A stretch of DNA of 64,000 bases from an uncultured Acidobacteriota bacterium (GCA_937859595.1 CALMAH010000013.1:186001-250000); one strand, 5' to 3'; positions 1-9,492 are shown, counted from the first letter of the stretch. Numbers and translations: made by a program. Notes: a model not told the origin generated them from the letters alone.

Positions 1-2377
1 TGTCCCCGACGCCGCCAAATTGGCGTATATCCACGCCGCCGGCAGAGCGGTTTATGTACCAAGTACCGGTTGACGGCCTGAAAATGACCGGATCGGCAAT
101 ACCATCACCGTCGACGTCCCCAGCCAGAGGGATATCCCCGGTAGAACCAAACGGAAAAGCATAGAAGCTGGAATCTTCGCTCCTAAGGACATACCAGGTA
201 CCGTTTGAGGGTCGCCAGACCGCAACGTCGGTCTTTCCGTCACCTGTGAAATCGGCAGGCACGATCTTATCTGAAGGATCCCCAAACTGAAAGGCCCTGT
301 TGTCCAGATCAGAGCTTCGCAAATACCACCACTGACCTAGCGATGTACGGTAAATGGAAATATCGGTCCTTCTGTCTCCGTCGAAATCTGCGTGCGCCGC
401 AGAGATATTCGTTGAGGCAGCACCAAATACCGTGAAAGAAATTAGCTGGGAAACAGAGAATCCATTTTCAGCGGCGGCGTCATTTACGTACCATCTTCCA
501 AGAAATGTTCTACCTGCAAGAATTGGATTGTCGGGAATGGCCAGACTGACCGAGCCCGACCCGCTTCCGGAGAGGGTCACGGTGCTTCGCGTAAATGAAC
601 CGGTAGATGGTATCGAGGCTCCGATTCCCGGATCTTCCGAAGTGATCACCAGCACGGCGGTCGCACCGGGTACCGCGTCCGCAACGGCCACCGTGAAACT
701 CGGGTTTCCGATGATTGCCGGTTCAAGGGCAATAGCACGAGGAGGGTCACCTCCTGCACCCGGGCGTCCTGTCCCGGATACCTCCGGGACCCGAGCCGAT
801 TCGGTATAGAGCATCGGCCTGTCAAACGGAGGCAGTTCGTCCCGCACTCTCGGATCGGTCAACGGACGCTTCATAAACGCGACGAGATCAGTGATCTCTT
901 TTGGAGTCAGCCCCAGCGGCCTTATCAGTGCTCGGTCAATATTTGGAGCATTGTGGTCTCCGCCACGATTGTAGAATTGGACTACCTCTTCAAGCGTTGC
1001 AAACCTTCCGTTATGCATATACGGTGCATGAAGCTCGACATTCCGAAGTGTAGGGGTCTTAAATCGTGCATCGTCAGCCGGGTTGTTTGTCACCGTTCCA
1101 CGACCACGATCCTCGAACTGGGGACGAACCCCAATGTTATGAAACACGTGGTCTGCGAGAAGTGAGCCGTCATGACAAACGTTGCACTGAACGTTTATAA
1201 AAATGTCCAATCCGTCCTGCTCCTGCTTTGTCAGAGGCTCGATCGAGGCCGCCCATTTGTCGAGGGGAGTGTGATCGGAAAAAAGCTGCCTTTCGTGGGT
1301 TGCAATGGCCATAGCTATCCTTGCCGGCGTGACCTCAGGGCTGCCGAATGCTTCCTCGAAAAGTTCCGGGTAGCTCCGCCCGTCAATCCAGTTCCGTAAT
1401 GAAGGCGGTATCTTAGATGCAAGAGCCAATGGTCTCGAGACGGCGATCTGGGCCGCGACCTGTGGCCAATTCCTACCTATGTGGCCCATCTCAACGTCAG
1501 ACAAGGGAGGGGCCAAAACCTGGCTCTCAAGGGCGGCATGTACTTCGAGAAGCAACTCGTTCGTGATCGGATCGCGAAAAGAATCCGGAGCTCTGCCGTC
1601 CCAGAAGAGCCCATCCGGGGAATAGCCTGAGTTGAGGTATGACGGTGACTTTCTGCCAGTCACCTGAATATTTGCGCCAAACAACGGCGAATCCGTATAC
1701 GTACCGTCCATATTGTTCCGCGGGACACCGGGTGATCCGAAAACGTCGTCTGCATTTCCAAAAACACCATCAAATCCGGGATGGCGTGCCGCCATATCGT
1801 CTAGGATGGTCCTCGGGTCTGACCCGCCCTTGGCCGGCTGGTGACAGGTGCCACATGCTACGGTTCTGGTCGACGAAAGTTGTTCGTCCCAGAACAATGC
1901 CTTCCCTAACGAGGCCTTGGCTGCGGTAACTGGATTACCCGGTGGCGCAGGTGGTGGAAGTAGTGGCGGAAACGGGCCCGGAAAGATATTTCCTGAGGCA
2001 CGTGTCCCTTGATCAGGAAGGCTTAGCTCGCTGAATGTCATCGAATTTTCAGCACGAACCCAGTAATAATATGGTTGAGCTACCAAAGCCGTGCTGTCAA
2101 AAAAATAGTTTGCCGTGGACGTCCCGACATCGGTGGCCGTTGTCGGATCGTTGACGGTGTTCCTGAAGACCCGATAGCTTGTTGCATCGCGAACAGTGTC
2201 CCATAGCACACCAACCCGGTCAGCATAATTATTGTCCGAAGCCGCCACACCCGTAGGGGCAAGAAGCCCCCCACCAGCCGATCTCTCAGCAACCGTAACT
2301 TCCTCACTTAGGAATCCGAAGAAATACACTCCGAACGCCACGAACAGCATTACAACAAAAACCTTACTTCTTTGCAT
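1..2377 (-). CDS. Di-haem cytochrome c peroxidase (MauG/CcpA family) fused to VCBS repeats, C-terminus cut off by window
   Basis: The reverse strand is open from the ATG at 2377 to the window edge (about 792 codons, no stop reached). Residues 1-25 look like a signal peptide (MQRSKVFVVMLFVAFG...). Residues about 45-115 read like a fibronectin-III-type domain (DTVRDATSYRVFR ... YYYWVRAENS), followed by a proline-rich linker. The peroxidase part has two c-type haem motifs, CGTCH at residues 175-179 and CNVCH at 398-402, with family blocks such as GKALFWDEQLSS, TPTLRNVELHAPYMHNGRF and EVVQFYNRGG. From about residue 655, FG-GAP/VCBS repeats begin (DFDGDRRTDISIYR, DFTGDGKTDVAVWRPSNGTWY, DVDGDGIADPVIFRPSTGTWY) and continue off the edge. 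It is probably exported and reduces peroxide or oxidises a substrate. The join of peroxidase and VCBS repeats in one reading frame is seen directly; the substrate is unknown. Confidence 0.88.
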   Translation of the reverse strand, partial: MQRSKVFVVMLFVAFGVYFFGFLSEEVTVAERSAGGGLLAPTGVAASDNNYADRVGVLWDTVRDATSYRVFRNTVNDPTTATDVGTSTANYFFDSTALVAQPYYYWVRAENSMTFSELSLPDQGTRASGNIFPGPFPPLLPPPAPPGNPVTAAKASLGKALFWDEQLSSTRTVACGTCHQPAKGGSDPRTILDDMAARHPGFDGVFGNADDVFGSPGVPRNNMDGTYTDSPLFGANIQVTGRKSPSYLNSGYSPDGLFWDGRAPDSFRDPITNELLLEVHAALESQVLAPPLSDVEMGHIGRNWPQVAAQIAVSRPLALASKIPPSLRNWIDGRSYPELFEEAFGSPEVTPARIAMAIATHERQLFSDHTPLDKWAASIEPLTKQEQDGLDIFINVQCNVCHDGSLLADHVFHNIGVRPQFEDRGRGTVTNNPADDARFKTPTLRNVELHAPYMHNGRFATLEEVVQFYNRGGDHNAPNIDRALIRPLGLTPKEITDLVAFMKRPLTDPRVRDELPPFDRPMLYTESARVPEVSGTGRPGAGGDPPRAIALEPAIIGNPSFTVAVADAVPGATAVLVITSEDPGIGASIPSTGSFTRSTVTLSGSGSGSVSLAIPDNPILAGRTFLGRWYVNDAAAENGFSVSQLISFTVFGAASTNISAAHADFDGDRRTDISIYRTSLGQWWYLRSSDLDNRAFQFGDPSDKIVPADFTGDGKTDVAVWRPSNGTWYVLRSEDSSFYAFPFGSTGDIPLAGDVDGDGIADPVIFRPSTGTWYINRSAGGVDIRQFGGVGD

Positions 2378-2588
2378 TTAGACTGGAGTTCCCCCTCAAT
2401 TGCCGGAAAGAAATAGACGACATGGTCAAAACAAAATGACAGAGCGAACGGCGAATTATAGCATTCCACAAAGTAAACTCTCAATCATCTGAACCTTCCC
2501 ATGGATACCGATTGCCCGCTCCAGTAACGATGAACTTTGCGCCGGCATATCCTTTGTCCATCTCCGCATCTAAGATAAACTTCAAAAT

Positions 2589-4181
2589 ATGCGTACTCAA
2601 CTTTTCCGCCTGTTTCTTTTTACCGTCTCGATGGTGTCGATCCTTGCGGCCACGTATCCACTTTCTATTGCGGCACAGACTCGCCCCGCCAGGACAGTGA
2701 GTTCTGTCCCGGCTTCCAACAAGCAGACCCTCGGAGAACTGTCGGCAAGTATCCAACAGGCTCTAGAACGTGCAGAATTTCGCCGAGCCCAGATCGGTTT
2801 CAAGGTGGTCTCGCTCGCCTCCGGCACAACTATCTTTGACCAGAACTCCGAAAAATATATGATGCCGGCTTCGAATATGAAGAACTTTACCGTCGCGGCA
2901 GCATTGGACCGTCTTGGTGCCGACTACCGTATCGTAACCAGCATCTATGCGGCCGGCCCCGTAGAAAACGGCGTGGTCCACGGCCCGGTCAGAATTTTTG
3001 GCAGGGGAGATATATCTATCTCCTATACATTCAACAACGGCAACTATTTTGCGGGGATCGATAAGGTTGCAGATGCGATCATCGCAGCCGGGGTAAAACG
3101 CATCGAAGGCGATATCATAGGCGACGAGACCTATTTCAGGGGAAGCCCGCTGCCTACAGGATGGGAATGGGACGATCTGCAGTGGTATTACGGTGCGGAG
3201 GTGTCGGCCCTGCCGATAAATGACAATGTCGTCAATCTGAGCGTGACCCCGGGACCGGCAGGTTACCCGTGTCTGGCACGAATGTCCCCGGCAAATCTAG
3301 TCGTAAGGGTCGTTAACGACTGCAAGACCGTGGCGGCGGGAAACGCAAGGACATTAAAGATAGAAAAAAAACTTGACAGGAATCTGATCGAGATATCCGG
3401 CGAACTTCCTGTCGGCAATCAGGGTTTCTCCGGGTTCGTTTCCGTCTCTCGTCCGGCGGAGATGTTCGTTTCGGTGCTAAAACAGCGGCTGGAGGAAAAA
3501 GGGGTCGTTGTAGCCGGCCGCGCCTTTCCGATCAATACAAAGAGCCACATCCCGCAGGGGTTGGATACGGAGATCGCTAAGCTTGAGTCGCCTCCGCTCT
3601 CAGAGATAGCGGCCCGGACCATGAAACCCAGCCAGAATATGTACACCGAGACCCTGCTCTGGACACTAGGTGAAGAAGAACGAAAGAGGATCGATTCCCC
3701 GACCGTTGGTCCATCTGCCACCCCGCATCCCGCTCAGCGTTCCAGTGCCGAACTTGGAATTGGGTTAGTAAAAAACTTTCTGATGTCTGCCGGCGTTCCC
3801 GAAGATGGGATCATACAGTATGACGGGAGCGGGCTTTCGCGCCATAACCTGATCACACCGTCGGCGGTTGTTCATCTCTATACCTACATGGCCAAACAAA
3901 GCAAACACTCACAGGCCTGGCGGGATAGTCTGACAATTGGTGGGGTGGACGGTACACTGCGAAATAGATTTCGTGGAACTCCGGGAGAGGCAAATGTTCG
4001 CGGGAAAACGGGAACCATCAATCAGGTCTCTGCATTGTCTGGATATATTACAACGGCCGGCGGTGAACAGCTAGTCTTTTCCGCTGTGGTCAATGGCGTG
4101 CAGGAAACGCGTATGCGGGTCGAACTGATAGACGAGATCGTTCTGATGCTCGCTAATTATAACGGCACCGTTGATCAGTGA
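2589..4181 (+). CDS. dacB: D-alanyl-D-alanine carboxypeptidase/endopeptidase (PBP4, peptidase S13)
   Basis: 530 residues, close to the usual PBP4 length. An N-terminal signal peptide (residues 1-30, ending near SIAAQ) sends it to the periplasm. The three penicillin-binding-protein motifs are present in order: SNMK at 95-98 with the acylated serine at 95, SQN at 348-350, and KTG at 473-475. The block DGSGLSRHNLITP near 412-424 is also typical of S13. Such enzymes remove the terminal D-Ala from peptidoglycan stem peptides or cut DD-crosslinks, and they mostly work in remodelling and recycling. It is divergent from the peroxidase/VCBS gene (211 bp between starts) and convergent with the RRM gene. 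The recycling ligase mpl lies 1.2 kb further on. Confidence 0.93.
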   Translation: MRTQLFRLFLFTVSMVSILAATYPLSIAAQTRPARTVSSVPASNKQTLGELSASIQQALERAEFRRAQIGFKVVSLASGTTIFDQNSEKYMMPASNMKNFTVAAALDRLGADYRIVTSIYAAGPVENGVVHGPVRIFGRGDISISYTFNNGNYFAGIDKVADAIIAAGVKRIEGDIIGDETYFRGSPLPTGWEWDDLQWYYGAEVSALPINDNVVNLSVTPGPAGYPCLARMSPANLVVRVVNDCKTVAAGNARTLKIEKKLDRNLIEISGELPVGNQGFSGFVSVSRPAEMFVSVLKQRLEEKGVVVAGRAFPINTKSHIPQGLDTEIAKLESPPLSEIAARTMKPSQNMYTETLLWTLGEEERKRIDSPTVGPSATPHPAQRSSAELGIGLVKNFLMSAGVPEDGIIQYDGSGLSRHNLITPSAVVHLYTYMAKQSKHSQAWRDSLTIGGVDGTLRNRFRGTPGEANVRGKTGTINQVSALSGYITTAGGEQLVFSAVVNGVQETRMRVELIDEIVLMLANYNGTVDQ

Positions 4182-4222
4182 GACTCAGTGCCCTACCCAA
4201 GAACAACAGGCGCATAAATAAA

Positions 4223-4255
4223 AAAGAGAAGCGGCTTTGATCACCTCTTCTCTTT
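4223..4255 (-). terminator. Rho-independent terminator of the RRM gene
   Basis: A perfect 9-bp stem (AAAGAGAAG pairing with CTTCTCTTT) encloses a loop of about 15 nt. Read on the minus strand the stem is followed by a T-rich tract (from the A-run at 4211-4225), as expected for termination of the RNA-binding-protein transcript coming from 4582. It lies between two convergent genes and may also slow dacB readthrough. Confidence 0.7.
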
Positions 4256-4276
4256 GCCTTTCTTGGAACGTCGTTT

Positions 4277-4582
4277 CTACCAACGATTTCCGCCGTAATT
4301 GCCGCGTCCGCGTCCACCACCGCCTCCGCGATCCTCGCGGGGACGTGCCTCATTGACAACCATATTACGGCCATCATATTCCGTCCCGTTAAACTGGGCG
4401 ATCGCGTTGTTCGCGTCGTCCTCCGATGCCATTTCGACGAACCCGAAACCGCGTGAACGGCCGGTTTCCCTATCCATCACCACGTTCGCCGATTCAACCG
4501 TGCCGGCCGTGGCAAAATGTTCGTGCAGATCTTCACTTGTCACACGAAAGGACAAGTTTCCTACGTAAAGTTTGTTGCTCAT
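4277..4582 (-). CDS. RRM-domain RNA-binding protein (cold-inducible Rbp type)
   Basis: 101 residues: a single RNA-recognition motif plus a short glycine/arginine tail (GGGGGRGRGNYGGNRW). RNP2 is LYVGNL (residues 5-10) and RNP1 is RGFGFVEM (near 44-51). This architecture matches the cold-regulated RNA-binding proteins of cyanobacteria and other bacteria, thought to act as RNA chaperones. The start has a good ribosome-binding site (GAGAGG a few bases upstream of ATG). It is followed by its own hairpin terminator and preceded by a gene-free stretch of over 300 bp, so it is probably a stand-alone transcript with a long leader. Cold regulation is inference from family, not seen. Confidence 0.93.
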   Translation of the reverse strand: MSNKLYVGNLSFRVTSEDLHEHFATAGTVESANVVMDRETGRSRGFGFVEMASEDDANNAIAQFNGTEYDGRNMVVNEARPREDRGGGGGRGRGNYGGNRW

Positions 4583-4901
4583 TTTCCTCTCTTTAAAGTC
4601 TTCTGAAGCGATATGGCAGGAAAAGGTGGAATTCTTTACAGATTGAAGTTCCGAAACCGCAGCGACGCATCCCGACCAAAAAATTCAAATGCTTCTATAC
4701 TGACAAAAAACTGACTCTCACAACCGAACCGAAAAACGCCGCATTACTTAACCGGACGATCTGTATCTGCCGAGATACTCATCGAGAGCAAATCAGAAAG
4801 AAGTATGAACGTTTTTCAAGCGGTTGGCAAGTATTTATTTCGGAAAGAAATTACAGCCGCCCGTCAGAAAATCAAGAGATCTGCCGCTTCGAGGGAATTG
4901 T
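4583..4901. other. Gene-free stretch upstream of the RRM gene
   Basis: About 320 bp, A/T-rich, without a convincing reading frame on either strand. It must contain the promoter and leader of the RRM gene (minus strand). No clear hairpin or tRNA was recognised. A long leader would suit a cold-regulated mRNA, but that is inference. Confidence 0.5.
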
Positions 4902-5378
4902 CTAGATCACTTTAGGTCGAAACCTCGAACTACCAAGAAAATCTTTAAGGGACACCAGTCGCTTTCGTGTCTCGATCTTAAGGAAAAATAACATTAGAGG
5001 CTCCAGAAGTGGTTTTAGGATAACAGGACGCACCTCGAACTTAAACTTATAGATCACTTGCGAGGTGCCGTTATCACGATCAAAGTGTCGAATGCTGGCG
5101 GCAAACGTTTCAAATAATAAAGGTCGATTTGTGAGCCTAACCGCTGCGACCTTACCTCGTTCAAAGCTGACATATACGGTTTGCATGCTTATGCCGCCGA
5201 TCAGCCAACGGCCACGACACATAGTGACCGTCCCCACTCCAGCGTGTTCGAACGGCGGCTCAACATATGCCTCACGAAGCAAGGTGTCCCACTCAAGCCG
5301 CCGGTCATAATCATGGATCAGATCGAAGACCTCTTCGGCACTTGCCGGCATCAGCTCCTTCACTACTCCTGACGGCAT
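4902..5378 (-). CDS. SRPBCC (START/polyketide-cyclase-like) domain protein
   Basis: 158 residues. The opening pattern (VVKELMPASAEEVFDLIHDYDRRLEWDTLLREA) is that of SRPBCC helix-grip proteins, in which a helix and sheet bind a hydrophobic ligand; the C-terminal amphipathic helix (LLEPLMLFFLKIETRKRLVSLKDFL) is also typical. No catalytic residues can be assigned, so ligand and role are unknown. It starts 16 bp after mpl on the same strand and is likely cotranscribed with it, though a link to cell-wall recycling is only positional. Confidence 0.75.
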   Translation of the reverse strand: MPSGVVKELMPASAEEVFDLIHDYDRRLEWDTLLREAYVEPPFEHAGVGTVTMCRGRWLIGGISMQTVYVSFERGKVAAVRLTNRPLLFETFAASIRHFDRDNGTSQVIYKFKFEVRPVILKPLLEPLMLFFLKIETRKRLVSLKDFLGSSRFRPKVI

Positions 5379-5394
5379 GTTAAATAAGTTGGTC

Positions 5395-6813
5395 TCAATT
5401 TTCTTCGAGCCTGCTCAGAATCTTCCCATGTATCCCCCCAAACCCGCCGTTGGACATTATTGCAACAACGTCACCGTCTTTAAGTTCGGAGATCAGATGT
5501 TCTACTATCGTGTCCGCATCGGGAAATGAAAGAGACGGTTTTCCTTGCAAAGCAATATCCGCTACCAGTTCGCCTACGTCGAGCACTTTGCCTAGTTCAC
5601 TGGCCTTTGAGGTGTTAAATACGCCGGCGATTATTACGTAATCGGCATATGAAAACGCCTTTCCGTAAGGTTCCTGAAAAACCGCAAGCCGGGAAGACCA
5701 CGTTCGTGGCTCGAATACGGCTACCAATCGACGCCCGTCATATTTCATCCTTAGAGCTTTCAATGTCTCCTCAACTGCGGTCGGATGATGTGCAAAATCG
5801 TCTATTACTGTGACCCCTGAAACGGTTCCGCGAACCTCCATTCGGCGTTTGACCGACCTGAACGTGTCAAATGCCTCTTGTATCTTCGCTTTTCCAATTC
5901 CCCATGCGGTTGCAGCAATGATAACCGCAAGACAATTACGGACGTTGAATTCCCCGAACAGCTGAGTTTCGAATTCCCCCCAGCTTTGCTCTTCTTTGAA
6001 GACAGTAAACCGAGTCCTGTCTCCAGCAAAATCTATGTATCGCGCTTGCCACTTGGCATCATCCGAAAGTCCAAAGGTCTCGACATTTGTGAAAAACTTG
6101 CTACTCATCTCATTGAGTACTTCACGGACCACCGGGCTGTCGACGCCGCAGATGACGCTTCCGTTTCCGGGAACAAGGTTCATCAGGCGAGAGAACTGGA
6201 ACTTAATTTCGTGCAGATCACGATAAATGTCAGCGTGATCAAACTCGATGTTGTTGACTATCGCGATCTCCGGCAAATAGTGCATGAATTTCGGCTTTTT
6301 ATCGAAATAGGCGGTGTCGTATTCGTCGCCTTCGATAACGAAAAATTCGCTGCCAGTCACCCTAAAGCTCTGACCGAAATTCTGAACAACGCCACCCACC
6401 AGAAAACTAGGATCAAGCCCGCCGACTTCGCAAACCCAGGCTGCGATGCTCGTTGTCGTAGTCTTTCCGTGCGTCCCCGCTACCACCAGTGGCCTCTTTC
6501 CGCGGATAAACTCTTCCTTAACTACTTCTGCCTGCGAGCGGTACAGCAGCTTGCGGTTCAGCACCTCTTCCAGTTCCGGATTTCCTCGAGAGACGGCATT
6601 ACCCACGATGATGCAGTCGGCCCCGACATCTGCGTTTTCGGCGCGGTATCCATTAATTATCTCGATGCCGAGCGATTCTAACTGAGTGGACATCGGTGGA
6701 TAGACGTTCTGGTCCGAACCCGTAACTCGATGCCCGCGTGCCTGCAGCATGCCGGCCAACGATGCCATTGCTGTTCCGCAGATCCCGATGAGGTGGTAGT
6801 GCTTTTGAGCCAT
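5395..6813 (-). CDS. mpl: UDP-N-acetylmuramate:L-alanyl-gamma-D-glutamyl-meso-diaminopimelate ligase
   Basis: 472 residues, normal for Mpl. The N-terminal Mur-ligase Rossmann block (HLIGICGTAMASLAGML) carries the Mpl-type GICGTAM signature. The ATP loop is GTHGKTTTTS (near residue 114), followed by EGDEYDTAYFDKKPKF and NIEFDHADIY, and the C-terminal domain has DDFAHHPTAVEETL. Mpl attaches the recycled tripeptide L-Ala-D-Glu-mDAP to UDP-MurNAc in the cytoplasm, bypassing the stepwise Mur ligases. It implies a Gram-negative murein-recycling route with meso-diaminopimelate. It is followed closely by the SRPBCC gene. Confidence 0.95.
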   Translation of the reverse strand: MAQKHYHLIGICGTAMASLAGMLQARGHRVTGSDQNVYPPMSTQLESLGIEIINGYRAENADVGADCIIVGNAVSRGNPELEEVLNRKLLYRSQAEVVKEEFIRGKRPLVVAGTHGKTTTTSIAAWVCEVGGLDPSFLVGGVVQNFGQSFRVTGSEFFVIEGDEYDTAYFDKKPKFMHYLPEIAIVNNIEFDHADIYRDLHEIKFQFSRLMNLVPGNGSVICGVDSPVVREVLNEMSSKFFTNVETFGLSDDAKWQARYIDFAGDRTRFTVFKEEQSWGEFETQLFGEFNVRNCLAVIIAATAWGIGKAKIQEAFDTFRSVKRRMEVRGTVSGVTVIDDFAHHPTAVEETLKALRMKYDGRRLVAVFEPRTWSSRLAVFQEPYGKAFSYADYVIIAGVFNTSKASELGKVLDVGELVADIALQGKPSLSFPDADTIVEHLISELKDGDVVAIMSNGGFGGIHGKILSRLEEN

Positions 6814-6920
6814 AAAATAAGACCGTCAAACAATTCTCAAACAAGCTACGGTAAAAAGCAAAATTTGGCATATAACAAACGATTTGATAAAGCCTGTGTC
6901 ATCAGCTAGTTTAGTCGGGA

Positions 6921-8072
6921 ATGGAAAATGCTGAGATCGTAATAATCGGGGGAGGGGTCGTCGGAGCGAGTGTTGCATGGCATCTTGCGGAGCGTGGTGC
7001 CACGGATGTCTTGGTCATCGAACGTGAGCAGACCCTCGGGATGGGCTCGACCGGAGCGGCGACGGGTGGCGTGAGAGCCCAGTTTGAAACTGACGTCAAT
7101 ATCAACATGTCAGTCTATTCCCTTGAATTTTTCCGGACTTGGGATGTGGATTGCGGTTATGAGCCTCGCGGCTACCTTTTTTTTGCGACTCGTCCCGAAC
7201 ACCTCGACTTTTTGAGGAAGAATGTTGAGAAGCAAAGGTCGTTGGGCGTAAAGGGCGTTGAACTGGTCGGGACCGAAGATATTCGCCGTCTTGTGCCGGG
7301 AATGAACTGTGACGACATTCTTGGCGGAAGCTTTGGAGCGGCCGACGGCTTTATTGAGCCGCTTCGGGTAATGAACGGTTTTATGGATGGAGCCATACAA
7401 AGGGGTGCCCGTCTCTCCCTCGGAACCGCAGTTCATTCGATCAGCACCGATCAGGACAAGGTGATCGGGGTCAAAACAGATCGCGGCTCAATTGCCTGCG
7501 AAAAGGTCGTTCTCTGCGCGGGCGCATGGGCGAGAGAACTTGCTGCGACTGCCGGACTCGATCTACCTGTCGAGCCCATGCGACGTCAGATCGTCTGGGC
7601 GAGATCTGCGGAACCACTCCCTACTCAACTTCCGATGGTCATCGACCTCGGCACCGGATTTCATTTCCGACCGGCAAAGAATTCTAACCACGAACTAATG
7701 TTTGCCTATCCGGACCCCGACGAAAAACCCACATTTAACTTGGAACTGGATGATTCTTTCGTCGAAGAGATAAGGCTTCGTGCCCACGAGAGGGCTTCGT
7801 GGCTTTACGAGACTGAGGTCATCCGCGAGAAATGCCGGGTCGGGCTGTACGAGAACACGCCCGACCACCATGCCATTCTTGGAAGATGCGAGGTCGAAGG
7901 CCTTTTCTTTGCAAATGGCTTCTCAGGCCACGGTGTTATGCATGCACCCGCTACGGGACGTGCACTAGCGGAGACGATCCTTGATGGGCATGCAAGCTTC
8001 TTGGACCTGACGCAACTCGCCTTTGAACGATTTGAGAACGGGGCTCTGCTTCATGAGACGGCGTTTATCTGA
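6921..8072 (+). CDS. FAD-dependent oxidoreductase (DAO family, sarcosine oxidase beta/glycine oxidase-like)
   Basis: 383 residues. The N-terminal dinucleotide-binding motif GGGVVGASVAWHLAERG (residues 9-25) is followed by a conserved glutamate (VIERE) and the TGAATGGVRAQFETD segment typical of DAO-family amine oxidases. C-terminal blocks (GLYENTPDHHAILGRCEVEGLFFANGFSGHGVMHAPATGR) match sarcosine oxidase beta-subunit and glycine/proline oxidase relatives. It probably oxidises a secondary or primary amine using flavin; the substrate cannot be read from sequence. It is the first gene of a forward run; the next gene starts 118 bp later. Confidence 0.87.
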   Translation: MENAEIVIIGGGVVGASVAWHLAERGATDVLVIEREQTLGMGSTGAATGGVRAQFETDVNINMSVYSLEFFRTWDVDCGYEPRGYLFFATRPEHLDFLRKNVEKQRSLGVKGVELVGTEDIRRLVPGMNCDDILGGSFGAADGFIEPLRVMNGFMDGAIQRGARLSLGTAVHSISTDQDKVIGVKTDRGSIACEKVVLCAGAWARELAATAGLDLPVEPMRRQIVWARSAEPLPTQLPMVIDLGTGFHFRPAKNSNHELMFAYPDPDEKPTFNLELDDSFVEEIRLRAHERASWLYETEVIREKCRVGLYENTPDHHAILGRCEVEGLFFANGFSGHGVMHAPATGRALAETILDGHASFLDLTQLAFERFENGALLHETAFI

Positions 8073-8190
8073 AAAACCCGCCTAGTGGTTGTTTCAGTGA
8101 AGATCTCAGGGCCGATAAAATCTCCTGCGCATTTAGGATTGGTGGCACAAGGCCTCCGGCTCATCGCATGAGGTATGGTAAATTTTTGTT

Positions 8191-9132
8191 ATGGCGACAG
8201 CGATCATTCACCACCCCATCTATGAAAAACACGATACGGGGCCCGAACATCCGGAAATGCCGGAAAGGTACAGGGTCGTAATGGATTCTATTTCGAATGA
8301 TAAAAAGCTGTGGGCCTCTTTGAAGGAAATTACGCCGGTAAGAGCTGCTCGAGGTGTAGTACAGGCTGCACACACTAAAGAACATTTTAACCGGGTGGAG
8401 GGAGCATTTGCCGCAGGGTTCGATCGTCTCGATGCCGACACCGCTATTTCTATGGCATCGTTCGAAGCCTCACTTTTTGCGGCGGGAGGAGCTTGCTCCG
8501 CGGTCGATGCCGTCATGGGGGGCGAGGTGGAAAATGCATTTGTCGCCGTTCGTCCGCCGGGACATCACGCCACAGCCGAACGAGCAATGGGTTTCTGTCT
8601 GTTCAACAATGTTGCCGTAGCCGCCCGCTATGCGCAAAATAAATACAAAGAGATCGAAAGAGTCGCAATTATTGATTGGGACGTACATCACGGAAATGGC
8701 ACGCAGGGGATCTTCTATTCCGATCCAAGAGTATTCTTTTTTTCAATGCACCAATATCCGTGGTATCCCGGCACTGGGTCGGTCGGGGAGACAGGGCAGG
8801 GAAAGGGTTTGGGAACCACGCTAAATGTTCCGGTAAAAGCGTTTACCAGTGCAAGAGACCAGGTCGCCTCGTTCGAAGGAGCTGTTGCCGAAATGTCGGC
8901 CAAAATGTCGCCTGATCTGATAATTATATCTGCCGGTTTTGACGCACATCTATCCGACCCGTTGGGTCAGCTACGACTTGAGGACTCCGACTATGTGAAA
9001 ATGACCGAGACCGTTATTCAGTGGGCTAGGGACGTTTGCAAAGGTCGTGTGGTCTCGTGCCTTGAAGGTGGTTACAATCTTCAGACTTTGGGCGAAACCG
9101 TTCGGTCCCATGTTGCAGCGCTTGCCGGTTAG
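8191..9132 (+). CDS. Histone-deacetylase-family hydrolase (AcuC/acetylpolyamine amidohydrolase-like)
   Basis: 313 residues. The deacetylase fold is shown by RPPGHHATAERAMGFCLFNN (catalytic His pair at 125-126), DWDVHHGNGTQ (zinc ligands Asp164 and His166), and SAGFDAHLSDPLG, which carries the third zinc ligand. The C-terminal LEGGYNLQTLGE block completes the family pattern. Bacterial members remove acetyl groups from acetyl-lysine, acetylpolyamines or other amides in the cytoplasm. All catalytic residues are in place, so it should be active; the substrate is not predictable. Confidence 0.92.
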   Translation: MATAIIHHPIYEKHDTGPEHPEMPERYRVVMDSISNDKKLWASLKEITPVRAARGVVQAAHTKEHFNRVEGAFAAGFDRLDADTAISMASFEASLFAAGGACSAVDAVMGGEVENAFVAVRPPGHHATAERAMGFCLFNNVAVAARYAQNKYKEIERVAIIDWDVHHGNGTQGIFYSDPRVFFFSMHQYPWYPGTGSVGETGQGKGLGTTLNVPVKAFTSARDQVASFEGAVAEMSAKMSPDLIIISAGFDAHLSDPLGQLRLEDSDYVKMTETVIQWARDVCKGRVVSCLEGGYNLQTLGETVRSHVAALAG

Positions 9133-9210
9133 ACCCATTTTCGGGGATTACGAAAAACTATGATACTATCGCTTCCAAACCGATAAGCGATTTAGCAAGG
9201 AGAAAGTGCG

Positions 9211-9492
9211 ATGCCGGATATCGAGACCGTATGCATCCAATGTAAAGAAGTTTTTCTGTTCACCGAGAAGGAGCAAGACCAGTTCTACCAAAGAAACCTG
9301 ATGGCTCCTCAGCGCTGCCTGAAATGCCGGTCAAAGAAAGCCGCAACGGGTGAGAATGCTCCGAAAAAGTTTGATATTGTTTGCGATCATTGCGGAAAAC
9401 ACGATCAGGTTCCGTTCCAGCCAAAAGTTGGACGGACGATCCTATGTAGGGAGTGCCACGAAGCTAACCGCTCCAAAGCGAGGTTTGCTTAG
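9211..9492 (+). CDS. Small double zinc-ribbon protein (CxxC-x17-CxxC type)
   Basis: 93 residues with two pairs of CxxC motifs: CIQC...CLKC in the first half and CDHC...CREC in the second, each pair apart by a length that can fold into a zinc ribbon. The first half also has the FLFTEKEQDQFYQRNLMAPQRC pattern of the probable zinc-binding domain family. A strong ribosome-binding site (AAGGAG) sits upstream of the ATG. Such proteins are common in acidobacteria and related phyla, with no known function; nucleic-acid or protein binding is a guess. It seems to be separately transcribed. Confidence 0.85.
   Translation: MPDIETVCIQCKEVFLFTEKEQDQFYQRNLMAPQRCLKCRSKKAATGENAPKKFDIVCDHCGKHDQVPFQPKVGRTILCRECHEANRSKARFA

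Noticed and set aside
354..809. 151-codon forward frame
   Set aside because: Antisense to the peroxidase/VCBS gene, whose haem and repeat motifs are clear.
2481..2756. 91-codon reverse frame overlapping the dacB start
   Set aside because: Its upstream half is antisense to dacB; the last 35 codons look somewhat protein-like, but there is no start, ribosome-binding site or family.
5878..6681. 267-codon forward frame opposite mpl
   Set aside because: Antisense to a clear Mpl with no family pattern of its own.
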